A stretch of DNA of 64,000 nt from Planctomycetota bacterium (lineage in GTDB: Bacteria; Planctomycetota; UBA11346): NCBI GenBank assembly GCA_016745075.1, contig JADGDD010000005.1:1-64000 (forward strand), in the 5' to 3' direction. The notes under the pieces are model-generated. The model did not search any database. It was not told the DNA's origin and saw nothing but the letters and a program-made list of their open reading frames with translations. The translations under genes were made by a program, and so were the position numbers. Shown here piece after piece: positions 56,101-64,000 of this stretch. Position 1 is the first letter of the stretch; each line of letters opens with the position of its first letter.

Positions 56101-56747
56101 CTGGAGCGATAGACCTGACCCCAGCCCATGTTCAACAAGAAGCCAACGGCTACCGCTTGCCAACCGAAGCCGAATGGGAGTACGCGGCTCGTGGCGGTAC
56201 GACTACACGTTATTTCTGGGGTGATGATCCAGACGGAGCCTATTTCCACCATTACTTAGACATGTATCCCGTTGGATCTGGTACAACCAAATGTTATTAT
56301 CCCGTTGGCATGAAACAGCCCAATCAATATGGCCTGCATGATATGGTTGGTAATGTTTTTGAATGGTGTTTTGATTGGCTCGGTCCCTGTGCGGAAACCA
56401 ATAACCCAACGGGCTGTGATGAAGCAACAACCTGGCACGTGCATGTCGCACTAGCAGCACAGCGGCACAAAGATTTTGGTGGCCCTGCGACTTATTTAGA
56501 CCCAGACCCCGCAGTTGGTGAATTTCAAGATCCAGCCATAGCCAAAATTATGAAAAAATATCGCAGCCAATTAAGACAAGTCCGCCATGGCAAAGGCTCT
56601 GAAGATGTACCAGAAGGCATCCGTATGGATCGTCGTCGCCGTGTTCAGCGTGGTGGTAATGACTGGCCCGTCAACAAACGCTGGGGAGCTGTTCCCGGCT
56701 GGCCCCGCCACGACCAAGGCTTCCGCGTGGTGCTCAGTGTACCCTAA
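53121..56747 (+). CDS. Large exported protein with two FGE/SUMF1-like domains
   Basis: This protein has 1208 residues with a signal peptide (MRIVVLCCLSLLTLLHA). Residues 30-490 include a segment resembling a glycan-binding jelly roll (WHTVEVRCTPDAFAELFWDG, then YIDDVEITY). FGE-like domains lie at about 500-770 and 865-1205, each with an RLPT motif (WDADGYRLPT; EANGYRLPTEAEWEYAARGG) and a GLYDIG or GLHDMVGNVFEWCFDW motif. The end reads RRVQRGGN...HDQGFRVV without the paired active-site cysteines of true FGE. It probably binds or organises extracellular material rather than activating sulfatases (inference). Confidence 0.9.
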   Translation: MRIVVLCCLSLLTLLHAVEVIIPPPERAAAVKVWGLDWLDFMDEPRALEGELVLTTPDGQPAVVPQGGVQVLVEIDPERGWWKRQSKVQKLDAELPEALALKDYSALVERFVDHSDVHFIPVWTGGTEALTAYTAEYTVPGNLVCADKTELAAYLGLKPVDEEQDLFWRKMYALTIFDPYYTMSAVINAENHIVFRDARFFSADVLRLTIERLINTEFDAALRQDFPETRARWQAEQVDGTMVYREKFEHYEDSFAYRIDPRWGFSYDYQSDLDYRGSIHKEAGADGSQALYVNSLWHWLHAATNHYYQTDELWHSMPTLTLPQPLRNGSVRFMLKRGPVDPLAKYRDIGSKQFLPKRDARTGIRFLSSCYDRFHYDKQIWQGAGQQLRHELFAGRLVNWLGEIRDVHTPKKTDLRFDDDQWHTVEVRCTPDAFAELFWDGKRVGELLSSSLTTIAFTPFFSRPGYYIDDVEITYVGETTPPQQLWPRQHDMPRCDLENDRIDMTAIPAGLINQGDPQHASQRVQLYANAKPLRPDVQVHAFSISTFPVSTGQYAEVFDWAAENGYELEYEAKEEKWRMLSLHGIRTAASRNPDIFVNSTRPMVLYKWCNALSEKEGLTPCYYTDPSQTTVFRRKTVDLSPAHVKWDADGYRLPTIAEWQRAYMGETNHVYTWWGDPTGDDTDDPLTTRHMCLENWTRFDRDVPGSTPPNPFGLYDIGLYYEHCWDVGAPWDAANTDNPKGPSIEDGNETQAYLERQAVLRSPREIRRGGKVDNEFPKRANRALMGAHHENYGHSGSMHKRGDHPPEHSTPDSMFHVAQSNLQVNPNGAYATGRPTDRTKTWKPGITNDTKVRVGEDIQPGLIPLRRLPSGSFTMGGDRTKPAILIGLYLDNTPRTVTVDAFAMGTTEITFEQYEKVHAWAIQQGYIFQAAENWKVQYLMKGKGPIDDFTASPQDPVNHINWYDAIKWCNALSEMEGRTPCYYTDSSKETVYRAGAIDLTPAHVQQEANGYRLPTEAEWEYAARGGTTTRYFWGDDPDGAYFHHYLDMYPVGSGTTKCYYPVGMKQPNQYGLHDMVGNVFEWCFDWLGPCAETNNPTGCDEATTWHVHVALAAQRHKDFGGPATYLDPDPAVGEFQDPAIAKIMKKYRSQLRQVRHGKGSEDVPEGIRMDRRRRVQRGGNDWPVNKRWGAVPGWPRHDQGFRVVLSVP

Positions 56748-56820
56748 ATGTAATAATTACCGATTAGCTATGATGTACTTCTTTCCACTCGGTCGGTAAT
56801 AAGCCTGTTACTTTTCTGAA

Positions 56821-56849
56821 GTCATTTTTTTTCTGATACAAAAAATGAC
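56821..56849. terminator. Hairpin after the double-FGE gene
   Basis: Perfect 10-bp arms GTCATTTTTT / AAAAAATGAC flank a 9-base loop, 74 bp after the stop. The T-run is inside the stem. A longer-range pair, ATTACCGA (56756-56763) with TCGGTAAT (56793-56800), also lies here. The remainder of 56748-57026 shows no gene. Confidence 0.5.
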
Positions 56850-56965
56850 CCTATAATGATTAACAGATTGAAGGCAGCGGTTTATATTTTTTCGGTTTGA
56901 TATATATGGAGAGTTAAACATTACATCCCATCGGGTAGACTTCCGTAGTTTGGGTTTACTACATA

Positions 56966-57001
56966 AAAATCGCCCTGTAGAAGATCTTTTACAGGGCGAT
57001 T
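56966..57001 (-). terminator. Rho-independent terminator of trpB
   Basis: AATCGCCCTGTA-type arms pair across an 11-base loop. On the minus strand the stem is followed by TTTTT. It lies 26 bp after the trpB stop. Confidence 0.88.
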
Positions 57002-57026
57002 CAATGAGATGAGTTTGTTGAGGGTT

Positions 57027-58226
57027 TTACAGAGAAAGATGTTCCGCAACAAAGTCCGCATCTTTGTCTCCACGGCCCGACAGATTGACCAGTATCGTCT
57101 CTTCTGCTGACATATCTTTGGCTATTTTCATGGCATGGGCTACGGCATGTGCGCTTTCTAGTGCTGGAATAATGCCCTCCAAGCGAGACAGCTGCATGAA
57201 TGCATCAAGGCATTCCGCATCATCAATTGAAGCATAGGTCGCACGTTTGATGTCTTTCAGATGACAATGTTGTGGACCCACACCAGGATAATCTAAACCA
57301 GAAGCAATGGAATATACGGGCAGCGTATTGCCTTCTGTATCTTGTAGGTTGTAACATTCAAAACCGTGGAGGGAACCTTTGCTGCCAAGTGTCAGTGTGG
57401 CTGCATGTTCTGATGTCTCTAAGCCTTTTCCTGCTGGTTCAATACCGATCATCTTCACTGATTCATCATTGAGGAATTCTGAAAATAATCCCATCGCATT
57501 GGAACCGCCACCAACGCAGGCAATAAGCGTATCTGGTAATTTTCCTTCTGCGGCCAAAAATTGTTCTCGTGCTTCTCTGCCAACAATGCTTTGAAAATCT
57601 CGAACTATTTTGGGGAAGGGGTGCGGACCAACAACTGAACCGATTGCATAAATGGAATTGACTGGATCTTTGAGGTATTCTTCAAAAGCACTATCGACAG
57701 CATCTTTGAGGGTTTTGGTCCCACGTGAAACAGAGACCAGTTTACAACCGAGTATCTTCATTTTAGTAACGTTGGGGTGCTCTTTTTGAATATCGACTTC
57801 ACCCATATGTATTTCACATTCAATACCAACCAATGCACAGGCGGTGGCTAAAGCCACACCGTGTTGGCCAGCACCAGTTTCAGCTAATACTTTTGTTTTG
57901 CCCATGTATTTGGCGAGCAGGGCTTCTCCAAGACAGTGGTTAATTTTATGAGCACCAGTATGGTTGAGATCTTCTCGCTTAAGAAAAATACGAGCACCAC
58001 CAATTTTTTCAGTGAGTCGTTCAGCAAAATATATCGGACTTGGTCGGCCTACATACGTGGCATATAATTTATTGAGTTCATCTTGGAAGGCATCTGTTTG
58101 TGAAACGGTATCGTAGGCATCGTTGATTTCATTCATAATATCAACAAGATGTGGTGGAATAATTTGTCCACCGTATTCACCAAAATATCCATTTTCATCC
58201 GGCATATTACAGGTATTATCTGTCAT
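57027..58226 (-). CDS. trpB: Tryptophan synthase beta subunit
   Basis: This protein has 399 residues from the ATG at 58226, behind AGGAG; a longer frame upstream is non-coding. The PLP lysine is K94 in [18 protein letters not shown]. The phosphate loop is [12 protein letters not shown], and [11 protein letters not shown] follows the lysine. It makes tryptophan from indole and serine, normally with TrpA. No trpA or other trp gene is in the window, so it is a stand-alone unit here. Confidence 0.96.
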   Translation of the reverse strand: MTDNTCNMPDENGYFGEYGGQIIPPHLVDIMNEINDAYDTVSQTDAFQDELNKLYATYVGRPSPIYFAERLTEKIGGARIFLKREDLNHTGAHKINHCLGEALLAKYMGKTKVLAETGAGQHGVALATACALVGIECEIHMGEVDIQKEHPNVTKMKILGCKLVSVSRGTKTLKDAVDSAFEEYLKDPVNSIYAIGSVVGPHPFPKIVRDFQSIVGREAREQFLAAEGKLPDTLIACVGGGSNAMGLFSEFLNDESVKMIGIEPAGKGLETSEHAATLTLGSKGSLHGFECYNLQDTEGNTLPVYSIASGLDYPGVGPQHCHLKDIKRATYASIDDAECLDAFMQLSRLEGIIPALESAHAVAHAMKIAKDMSAEETILVNLSGRGDKDADFVAEHLSL

Positions 58227-58404
58227 AATTTTCTCCTGTCGGAGACGGTAGAGCGGCTGTGATGGATTCAAGTGGACAGACGGATTTATGCAGCACCACT
58301 CATGAAATGGATGCCTCAAAGTAATAATGTTATAACTACTCTGCATGGCATTGGCGCTGTGTTTTAGAGGAATCCAGATATCTATTGTTAAGAGGTCAAA
58401 GCCC

Positions 58405-58524
58405 ATGGTTATTATAATGCGTTGTTAGGAAAAGATGGGCTTACATCTTGCGATGATACAGACCCAAGCCATGCCACCGTTTTTCGCACTAGCGCTGTTG
58501 GTCTTACTCCAGACCATCTGAAAT
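58405..58524 (+). pseudogene. Remnant of an FGE/SUMF1-domain gene
   Basis: From 58416 the frame reads [18 protein letters not shown] and then ATVFRTSAVGLTPDHLK before a stop. This parallels residues of the 53121 gene (NALSEKEGLTPCYYTDPSQ, TVFRRKTVDLSPAHVK). The ATGGTT just before matches too, but 10 bp are missing in between, which breaks the frame. Only about 120 bp remain. It shows that FGE genes have been duplicated and lost nearby. Confidence 0.75.
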
Positions 58525-58641
58525 AAAATAGAGAAATTGCATGTAGTTGTAACAGAGCCGTTTATAAGCACCCCGTAGCGTGGTTTACAGAACCAATCAT
58601 ATGTATGATCGAATTGATCTGATTGTCCATTTTTTTTTAGC

Positions 58642-58866
58642 ATGGAAGAAATGTTAGTTCGCTTAATTGATGAAGATGAGGCGCTGTTTTATTTTATAGA
58701 TAAGCGTCTTGATGTTATGATTGAGTATGGTCGTCGGATCATAGAACTGTGCGCAGGGCGTGTTGATGCCATATGGATGGGAGAAGATCTCGGCTTTCAG
58801 CGTGGCCCACTTATTTCTCTAACTCTATTTGAAGAACATGTACGCCCACGCTTGCAACTTCAATGA
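58642..58866 (+). pseudogene. Fragment of a uroporphyrinogen-decarboxylase-like protein
   Basis: The 74 residues contain MEEMLVRLIDEDE, then IWMGEDLGFQRGPLISLTLF and EEHVRPRL. This closely resembles an internal piece of the URO-D/MtaA-like family, whose members are about 330-400 residues long. Nothing before (an in-frame TGA at 58615, T-run) or after the fragment continues the family. It is probably a decayed or deleted gene, not a small protein. Confidence 0.62.
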
Positions 58867-58937
58867 AAAAAAAGAATGTCCTGATTCTTCAGTGTCTGGG
58901 AACTTATCTATAGACCACCATCTGAAAGGATTCTTGT

Positions 58938-61448
58938 ATGTTACATTTTTTACTCATTCCTTTAGCAGGAATACTTGCTCTCGGAACTGTTGTTTCTTCG
59001 GTTTCTGCCCAAGAAAGTGACGGAAATACTATACCGAATAGTATTTATGAAATAACTTCTACAGTGCGGGTGAAAAACCCACAGAAATTTGGAATGAATT
59101 TCCAAGGGAGTCCTTTTAAGCCGTGGAACGAAAGCCTGATGTACAATAATTGGGTCAATCAATGGTCTTTTGAGCCGATTTCCATACGTCATAATTTTCG
59201 TGCCACGGGCGGTGGCGCTGATTATATCGAAAACGTCAAGAAGGGTGAGACTGAAATCAACCCGACCAACGGCAAGTCGATGACCAGTTCTGGTGCTGAT
59301 TATTACAAGCGTTACCCCGATGGTTTTTTTGATGGTGCTGATGTCTACTTGTTCCATGTGGATGAGCAGGGTGTCCATCAATACCGTAAGGACACGGTAA
59401 AGCGTTTTCTCTCAAGCGAATCCCGCATAGAGTTGTCTAGCAGCGGTGAGCCCGTACAAAAAGGCGATCTGTACCTTTTAGATATGCTGCGCTTAGAGGT
59501 GCCAAACGTCACCTTTAAAAGCGACCAGGCTCAACTTGTCCAGCGCAATCATTGGTTTAAGCCGACCAGAGACATAAATGTTACTTGGCGCTATGATGAT
59601 CAGACTTTTTGCCCCGAAGGTGGTAGCACTGCCAGTATGCATATCAATCTTCCAGCGACGGAAAACATACCAAAGGACCGCGTTGCTGTTGGTATGGAAC
59701 ATCAGTACCTCCGCAGAGGTGGCAAAGAATTGAATTTCCGTCCAGGCAAAACTTATCGCTGTGAGATTTGGATGCGGAATGATAATTTAGAAGGAGAGGC
59801 CGTTGTTCAGGTTGGTGATCGAATTACGAAAACATTTACGCTGACTGACGAATGGAAAAAATATAGCTTTGAAGTACCCAACGTGAAGCCGATTAAACCC
59901 GGTGTTGCAGAGCCACTGCTGATTGGTTCTGTTGCTCGCGGATCATTCTGGATAGACAACCTCATCATTTATGAAGAAGGCGTACCACCATTTGCTATTT
60001 GGCCAGAACGCATCGAAAACCTGAAAGAATATCAACCTGGTGTTATTCGTGACATGAGTGGTCGCTTCAGTAAATCGCTTGATGCTTTTCTGTCGCACGG
60101 GTTTGAGCGTCTCAATACCTATGGGGATAAAGCGGGTGGTTTTTACAGTGGTAATCTGTCTTTAAAGCAATATTTAGAATTGTGTCGGGAGACTGGCGCA
60201 AAGCCGTATATTATGAGCTATATTCTTTGGACGGATGAAGAAATAGATCATTTCATGGAATATCTCGGTGCTCCCGCAGATGTCGGTTATGGCAAGAAAC
60301 GTGCGGCTCATGGCCAGACTACTCCGTGGATTGATGAATTTGAGATTATCTATCTCGAATGTGCGAATGAAATGTGGAATGCTAATTTCGGCCCACAGGG
60401 GTATTCCGCCAATCCAGAATTAAGCGGAGCCATCTCCAACCGTTTATTCAAACGTGCGAAGGCAAGCACATGGAATACACAAGCCAATATTCGTTGTGTT
60501 GCATCAGCTTTCTCTAATTCGTTGTATCGAACACAAGATAGAAAAACGGGCAAGTGGAATATGAGTGATAAGAACAAGCAATGGACTATGCGCTGTGTTT
60601 CGCGTTCACTTGATGCTGACGTGATTGCAACTGCGCCGTCTGGTTATATTGGCGGGTGGGATGGAGACACCATAGCTGGGCAAAGTGACGAAGAGGCTCT
60701 GCAAACCAACTTATTTTACAGCCCTCGTTTGTTTGAACCGAAATTAGAAAAAGTTCAACTCTTGCGCAAAGAATTGGGATTGGATTTAGAAATGTTGATG
60801 TATGAAGCTGGTCCTGGTTATTTGTTACCAAATCCAACGGCTCCAATGGTTCCCGAAGAAGAGGCAATGCAAAAAATGATGGCGCTCTCCACCGCAACGC
60901 TCGATAATTTCCTATTCAGTAATTACAACAACGGTAACTGTTGTTATTTCAAATTTAAAGGTGGAACAAAATGGGCTACACATGCTAAAGGATTCAGCCA
61001 TCCACTCACCGTGACGCTGGCACTCATGTTGCGTAATGTGTATTGTCGCGGTGCTATGTTGGAAATCAAAGAGACCTATATTCAAACCGTTGATTTACCA
61101 GAAATAGAAACCATGACCCAAACCACCCATGGCAAAAAGAAAAAGCGTACACGCAAGGCTCATCCAAATATGCGACTGACTCGTGTGTATTGTTATCAAG
61201 ATGGTGATCGATATAGCTTCCCTTGCCTCAACCGTAGTGCTACGCAATCTCAACGCATTACCTTAAAATTACCCTACACACCACAGTCAGCATATACCAT
61301 GTACATGCTGGGCGAAGGCCCGCGCGATACCAACCGTGAATCCTACACGACTAAAATACGTGAAATAAAAGGAACTGACTTCAAAGACGGTTTCAGTTTC
61401 GTGCTGCCGCCGGGTTGTTGCTGTACTATCGTTAATCACGCACAGTAA
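58938..61448 (+). CDS. Large secreted protein, probable clan GH-A-like glycoside hydrolase
   Basis: This protein has 836 residues with a signal peptide (MLHFLLIPLAGILALG...SVSAQ). AAAGGA lies 7 bases before the ATG. Residues 200-350 look like a carbohydrate-binding beta-sandwich (YRCEIWMRNDN, then SFWIDNLIIYEEG). Residues 370-720 suggest a (beta/alpha)8 barrel, with a possible acid/base glutamate in YLECANEMWN and a nucleophile in LMYEAGPGY, as in GH39/GH51-type enzymes. The C-terminal 120 residues are beta-rich. I cannot assign a family with confidence. The nearby sulfatase and GH31 genes support a glycan-related role. Confidence 0.78.
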   Translation: MLHFLLIPLAGILALGTVVSSVSAQESDGNTIPNSIYEITSTVRVKNPQKFGMNFQGSPFKPWNESLMYNNWVNQWSFEPISIRHNFRATGGGADYIENVKKGETEINPTNGKSMTSSGADYYKRYPDGFFDGADVYLFHVDEQGVHQYRKDTVKRFLSSESRIELSSSGEPVQKGDLYLLDMLRLEVPNVTFKSDQAQLVQRNHWFKPTRDINVTWRYDDQTFCPEGGSTASMHINLPATENIPKDRVAVGMEHQYLRRGGKELNFRPGKTYRCEIWMRNDNLEGEAVVQVGDRITKTFTLTDEWKKYSFEVPNVKPIKPGVAEPLLIGSVARGSFWIDNLIIYEEGVPPFAIWPERIENLKEYQPGVIRDMSGRFSKSLDAFLSHGFERLNTYGDKAGGFYSGNLSLKQYLELCRETGAKPYIMSYILWTDEEIDHFMEYLGAPADVGYGKKRAAHGQTTPWIDEFEIIYLECANEMWNANFGPQGYSANPELSGAISNRLFKRAKASTWNTQANIRCVASAFSNSLYRTQDRKTGKWNMSDKNKQWTMRCVSRSLDADVIATAPSGYIGGWDGDTIAGQSDEEALQTNLFYSPRLFEPKLEKVQLLRKELGLDLEMLMYEAGPGYLLPNPTAPMVPEEEAMQKMMALSTATLDNFLFSNYNNGNCCYFKFKGGTKWATHAKGFSHPLTVTLALMLRNVYCRGAMLEIKETYIQTVDLPEIETMTQTTHGKKKKRTRKAHPNMRLTRVYCYQDGDRYSFPCLNRSATQSQRITLKLPYTPQSAYTMYMLGEGPRDTNRESYTTKIREIKGTDFKDGFSFVLPPGCCCTIVNHAQ

Positions 61449-61538
61449 AAGAGCATGTATCACAGCCTCTCTTGTTTTATACGTGGGTATACAACGATGG
61501 AGGCTGTTTCTTTTCATAGACATTTTGAAAGACAGCTG

Positions 61539-64000
61539 ATGAAAAAATCACAACAACATTTTTTTTGTACTGTCTTTGCTCTCCTTGTTGGTATTCAATG
61601 TCTTTGGGCACTTGACGTACAAGGGGTGGTTCTCTATGAAAATGGCAAGCTAGCGGCAAATGCTTTTGTTTATGACACCAAGCAACCACGTTTGTGTGCA
61701 CTAACAGATACGCAGGGCGTATTTCGCCTGCGTATTCCCGAAGGGGTTAGCAGTCTTGTCTTACGAGCTTCAGGCCCAGCCAGTAAAACGGCCGAGCAAA
61801 CGGTTGTGGTTGGAATAAATTCAACCATCACTCTACTGTTTCAAGATGCTGAATTAACAAAAATTGAAATAGGCTGCGCTTTGGCAACATCCTATCAACA
61901 ACCTGGTGCACAATCAAAAAAGGAAGTTTCTCATTACGGAGACGAGCACAAACAATGCATTGCCGTCTATGAAGCATTTATGAATTCTACGGGAACCATT
62001 ATCCAAGAAAAATTAGAAAATGGTCAGGACCTTGATGACGCGGAAAAACCATACCGCTACGTTGTGATTGCCGCTCTTGGGGCAGATAAGAAAAAGAAGA
62101 AAACGGAGTTCATGACACGTATAGGTGAACGCTATCTGGTATCTATGAAAAAAGCGTTCAAAGGTGGCCTCATTACAGAGGAAGATATAGCCAACATGCG
62201 TGATAACGCCGCTTTATCTTTCTGGTGGGGCATGCGTGAAAAACATCATGCACCGCCAGAAGCACCACATTATTTTGAGCCGTTTATTCAAAAGCCCGGC
62301 TATGGTGATCACATCTATGATATTGAAGCGCTGAGCCTTGAGGCGATCATGGAGAGCCCGTATTTCTCTCCGTACTCATCGTTGACTGCGGCAGAGTTTA
62401 TTCGCCCCGAAGGACTGGGCATGTACTTGATGCGCTATGATTACTGGCAGAAATCGGCTGAGAACCCAGAAATGATGCAGGTTCGTGAAAACATGCCACC
62501 TCTCCTCGGCTTCAAAAAAGAGGATTATTTTAATTGTGGTGATTATATCGGCAAAAAGCCGATGTTGATTATGATCAATGAACTGGAAGACCGAACGGGT
62601 TGTGAAGCGATGAGTCATTATTTCAATCATCTCTACCGAGTCTATTCGGAGCACGTCGAAATAGTCCGCATTATGCGAGTTAGCGCCAATTATGGTGATA
62701 TGCGTTTTGATGAAGTACTCTGTTTTGGAAACCCGCCGGATGAAAATCCCTTACAAGGTTTTTCCTATCGTCGTGGCGAGCTGGATTATGTGCCATGGCG
62801 CTTGGCTCGAACAGCCGTCATAGGATTTATGTTCATGCCAGACAGAATGTTGCCGACCTATGTTGATGATGTGGGTGCCAGAGCATCCAATGCCTTTAGT
62901 AACGGCCTGCACAAAGGCGGGCAGGGTGCATGGTTTTCCTTGATTGATAAAAACGGTCGCCGCATTCTTAAAAACTCCAGCGCTCCATATCAAAATCCAG
63001 AGCGAACCGCTCCCGCACAAAGTCTCAACGGTTTTTTCAACCCGTTCTATAGTGAAGTCCCTATTGAGGCCGCCATAAGAGGACTGCTTCGTAATGGTGG
63101 TGATATGGATGTGTCTCTGAAAGATGTGTCCTTCCCAGCTCAGCCCAAACGAATATTTCTTTCAGATGGCGGAACCTACGGGGTTGATTGCATCATAACG
63201 AGTGTTGATGTGGAAGCGGGTCTCGTGGGCATCAAAATGGTTCCGGTTAAAAATAGGCTGCGCAATAAACCGCATAAACACGTAAAAGAAGTTAATTTCA
63301 CCGTGCAGGTAGGCCCTTCTACCAGATTAGAAAAATCAATCGCCGAGCGTCACCGAGAGACTCCTTGTGATGGTTTTGAGCACGTCTCGCTGGCAGCCTT
63401 TACCGTGGGCGATAAGGTATTTGTTGATTTTCCCTATCCTGAAGAACTCAAAACGGAAGTCGCCCTTCCAACAATGGCAGATTATATGGCGGCCAAAAGT
63501 GTGTTGGATAAAGAATCGCATGCCATAACACGAGAAAAAGGAAAAAGCATGGATGCAGCCGCCTATCGCTGGGGGCCAAATTGCGGGCCCAAACATATCA
63601 CCCAACAATATCAAAAATTGGACATTGCTCAACTGGACGGGCGCACCATGCCTGCCTATAGAATAACGGATTTTAATGGTAGACGTGCGAATAAACACAT
63701 GGTGTTTTGGGGAACGATTACAGAGAAGAAAAGCGACTCAACTACCAGCAACATCATCGTCGAAATGAATGAAAAAGATGCACAAACGCATGGCTATCGT
63801 CTGTGGAAAAAATATGAAGATATTGCCAACCCCACATTCGATGAACGCTATGATGGACTGGTTCCTGAATTGAAACGAAAAGCTGTGCAACGCTGGGCAG
63901 AAGGTGGTGTTGCAGCACGGCGTTACGAATTTATTATTGATAATTCTGTCAGTATTATCCGAAACGCAGAAGCTGAACGTTCCTATGAAGATCTAAAAAT
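61539..64000 (+). CDS. Exported multidomain protein, partial (runs off right edge)
   Basis: The frame is open from the ATG at 61539 to the right edge (820 codons). A signal peptide (MKKSQQHFFCTVFALLVGIQCLWA) is followed by a carboxypeptidase-regulatory-like beta-domain (VQGVVLYENGKLAANAFVYD). Residues about 330-430 resemble a thioredoxin/deiodinase-like fold (YIGKKPMLIMINELEDRTGC, then HLYRVYSEHVEIVRI), with one Cys in the active-site place. The later part contains no domain I recognise. It starts 90 bp after the previous gene and may share its transcript. An in-frame ATG at 61498 is an alternative start. Confidence 0.82.
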   Translation, partial: MKKSQQHFFCTVFALLVGIQCLWALDVQGVVLYENGKLAANAFVYDTKQPRLCALTDTQGVFRLRIPEGVSSLVLRASGPASKTAEQTVVVGINSTITLLFQDAELTKIEIGCALATSYQQPGAQSKKEVSHYGDEHKQCIAVYEAFMNSTGTIIQEKLENGQDLDDAEKPYRYVVIAALGADKKKKKTEFMTRIGERYLVSMKKAFKGGLITEEDIANMRDNAALSFWWGMREKHHAPPEAPHYFEPFIQKPGYGDHIYDIEALSLEAIMESPYFSPYSSLTAAEFIRPEGLGMYLMRYDYWQKSAENPEMMQVRENMPPLLGFKKEDYFNCGDYIGKKPMLIMINELEDRTGCEAMSHYFNHLYRVYSEHVEIVRIMRVSANYGDMRFDEVLCFGNPPDENPLQGFSYRRGELDYVPWRLARTAVIGFMFMPDRMLPTYVDDVGARASNAFSNGLHKGGQGAWFSLIDKNGRRILKNSSAPYQNPERTAPAQSLNGFFNPFYSEVPIEAAIRGLLRNGGDMDVSLKDVSFPAQPKRIFLSDGGTYGVDCIITSVDVEAGLVGIKMVPVKNRLRNKPHKHVKEVNFTVQVGPSTRLEKSIAERHRETPCDGFEHVSLAAFTVGDKVFVDFPYPEELKTEVALPTMADYMAAKSVLDKESHAITREKGKSMDAAAYRWGPNCGPKHITQQYQKLDIAQLDGRTMPAYRITDFNGRRANKHMVFWGTITEKKSDSTTSNIIVEMNEKDAQTHGYRLWKKYEDIANPTFDERYDGLVPELKRKAVQRWAEGGVAARRYEFIIDNSVSIIRNAEAERSYEDLK

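Noticed and set aside
40022..56747. Double-FGE proteins as activators of the neighbouring sulfatase
   Set aside because: The catalytic cysteine pair is missing near the C-terminal motifs, and the proteins carry signal peptides while the sulfatase does not obviously do so.
58227..58406. N-terminal extension of trpB to 58406
   Set aside because: The AGGAG site and conserved TrpB start point to 58226, and the upstream codons do not resemble the family.

Overview
The window reads as a chromosomal segment of a Gram-negative, polysaccharide-degrading bacterium, most likely from the Planctomycetes-Verrucomicrobia-Lentisphaerae group. The clues are a lipid A type acyltransferase, many exported proteins, an S1 sulfatase with a GH31 glycosidase, ECF sigma factors paired with FecR-like membrane proteins, formylglycine-generating-enzyme-like (FGE/SUMF1) secreted proteins, PQQ-type propellers, an FHA-kinase and two groEL genes. 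Base composition is moderate, somewhat below 50% G+C. The phylum assignment is an inference from gene content; no rRNA is present and I saw no convincing tRNA.

Layout. 1-8460 (minus strand) is a surface-protein locus. It has two adjacent paralogous exported proteins built from an 82-residue (246 bp) tandem repeat, one complete with a C-terminal DUF1566 domain and one cut by the left edge. Between them lie a WSxxxGW-repeat/cadherin-like protein and a small lipoprotein. 8722-13561 (plus) holds two ModA-like lipoproteins, a permease, an ATPase and a cytochrome b/EB_dh-like heme protein, suggesting oxyanion (molybdate/tungstate) supply linked to a redox enzyme that is not in the window. 13662-15480 is an ECF sigma factor with a membrane-anchored propeller protein. 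15574-19105 (minus) carries a FlgM-like protein, a TPR protein and a pentapeptide/coiled-coil membrane protein.

19430-32626 is mostly housekeeping: ferredoxin, acyltransferase, threonine synthase, FHA-kinase, topA, an aldo-keto reductase, rpsT, the operon rpsF-ssb-rpsR-rplI-rpmE2, and prfA. Around 32637-32991 there are two copies of a MITE-like repeat. 34784-38672 is groEL1-groES-groEL2, where the first GroEL has the GGM tail and the second lacks it.

38758-56747 is a regulatory and saccharolytic island. Module 1 is sigma - FecR - double FGE protein - PQQ propeller. Next come AraC - sulfatase - GH31 - esterase. Module 2 is sigma - FecR, divergent from a second double-FGE protein. 57027-64000 holds trpB, two gene remnants (an FGE fragment and a uroporphyrinogen-decarboxylase-like fragment), a large secreted clan GH-A-like protein and an edge-truncated exported protein.

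The most unusual parts are the twin 246-bp repeat genes, the repeated ECF sigma-FecR-FGE modules with catalytically incomplete FGE domains, the groEL pair with different tails, and the mobile-element-like intergenic repeats.
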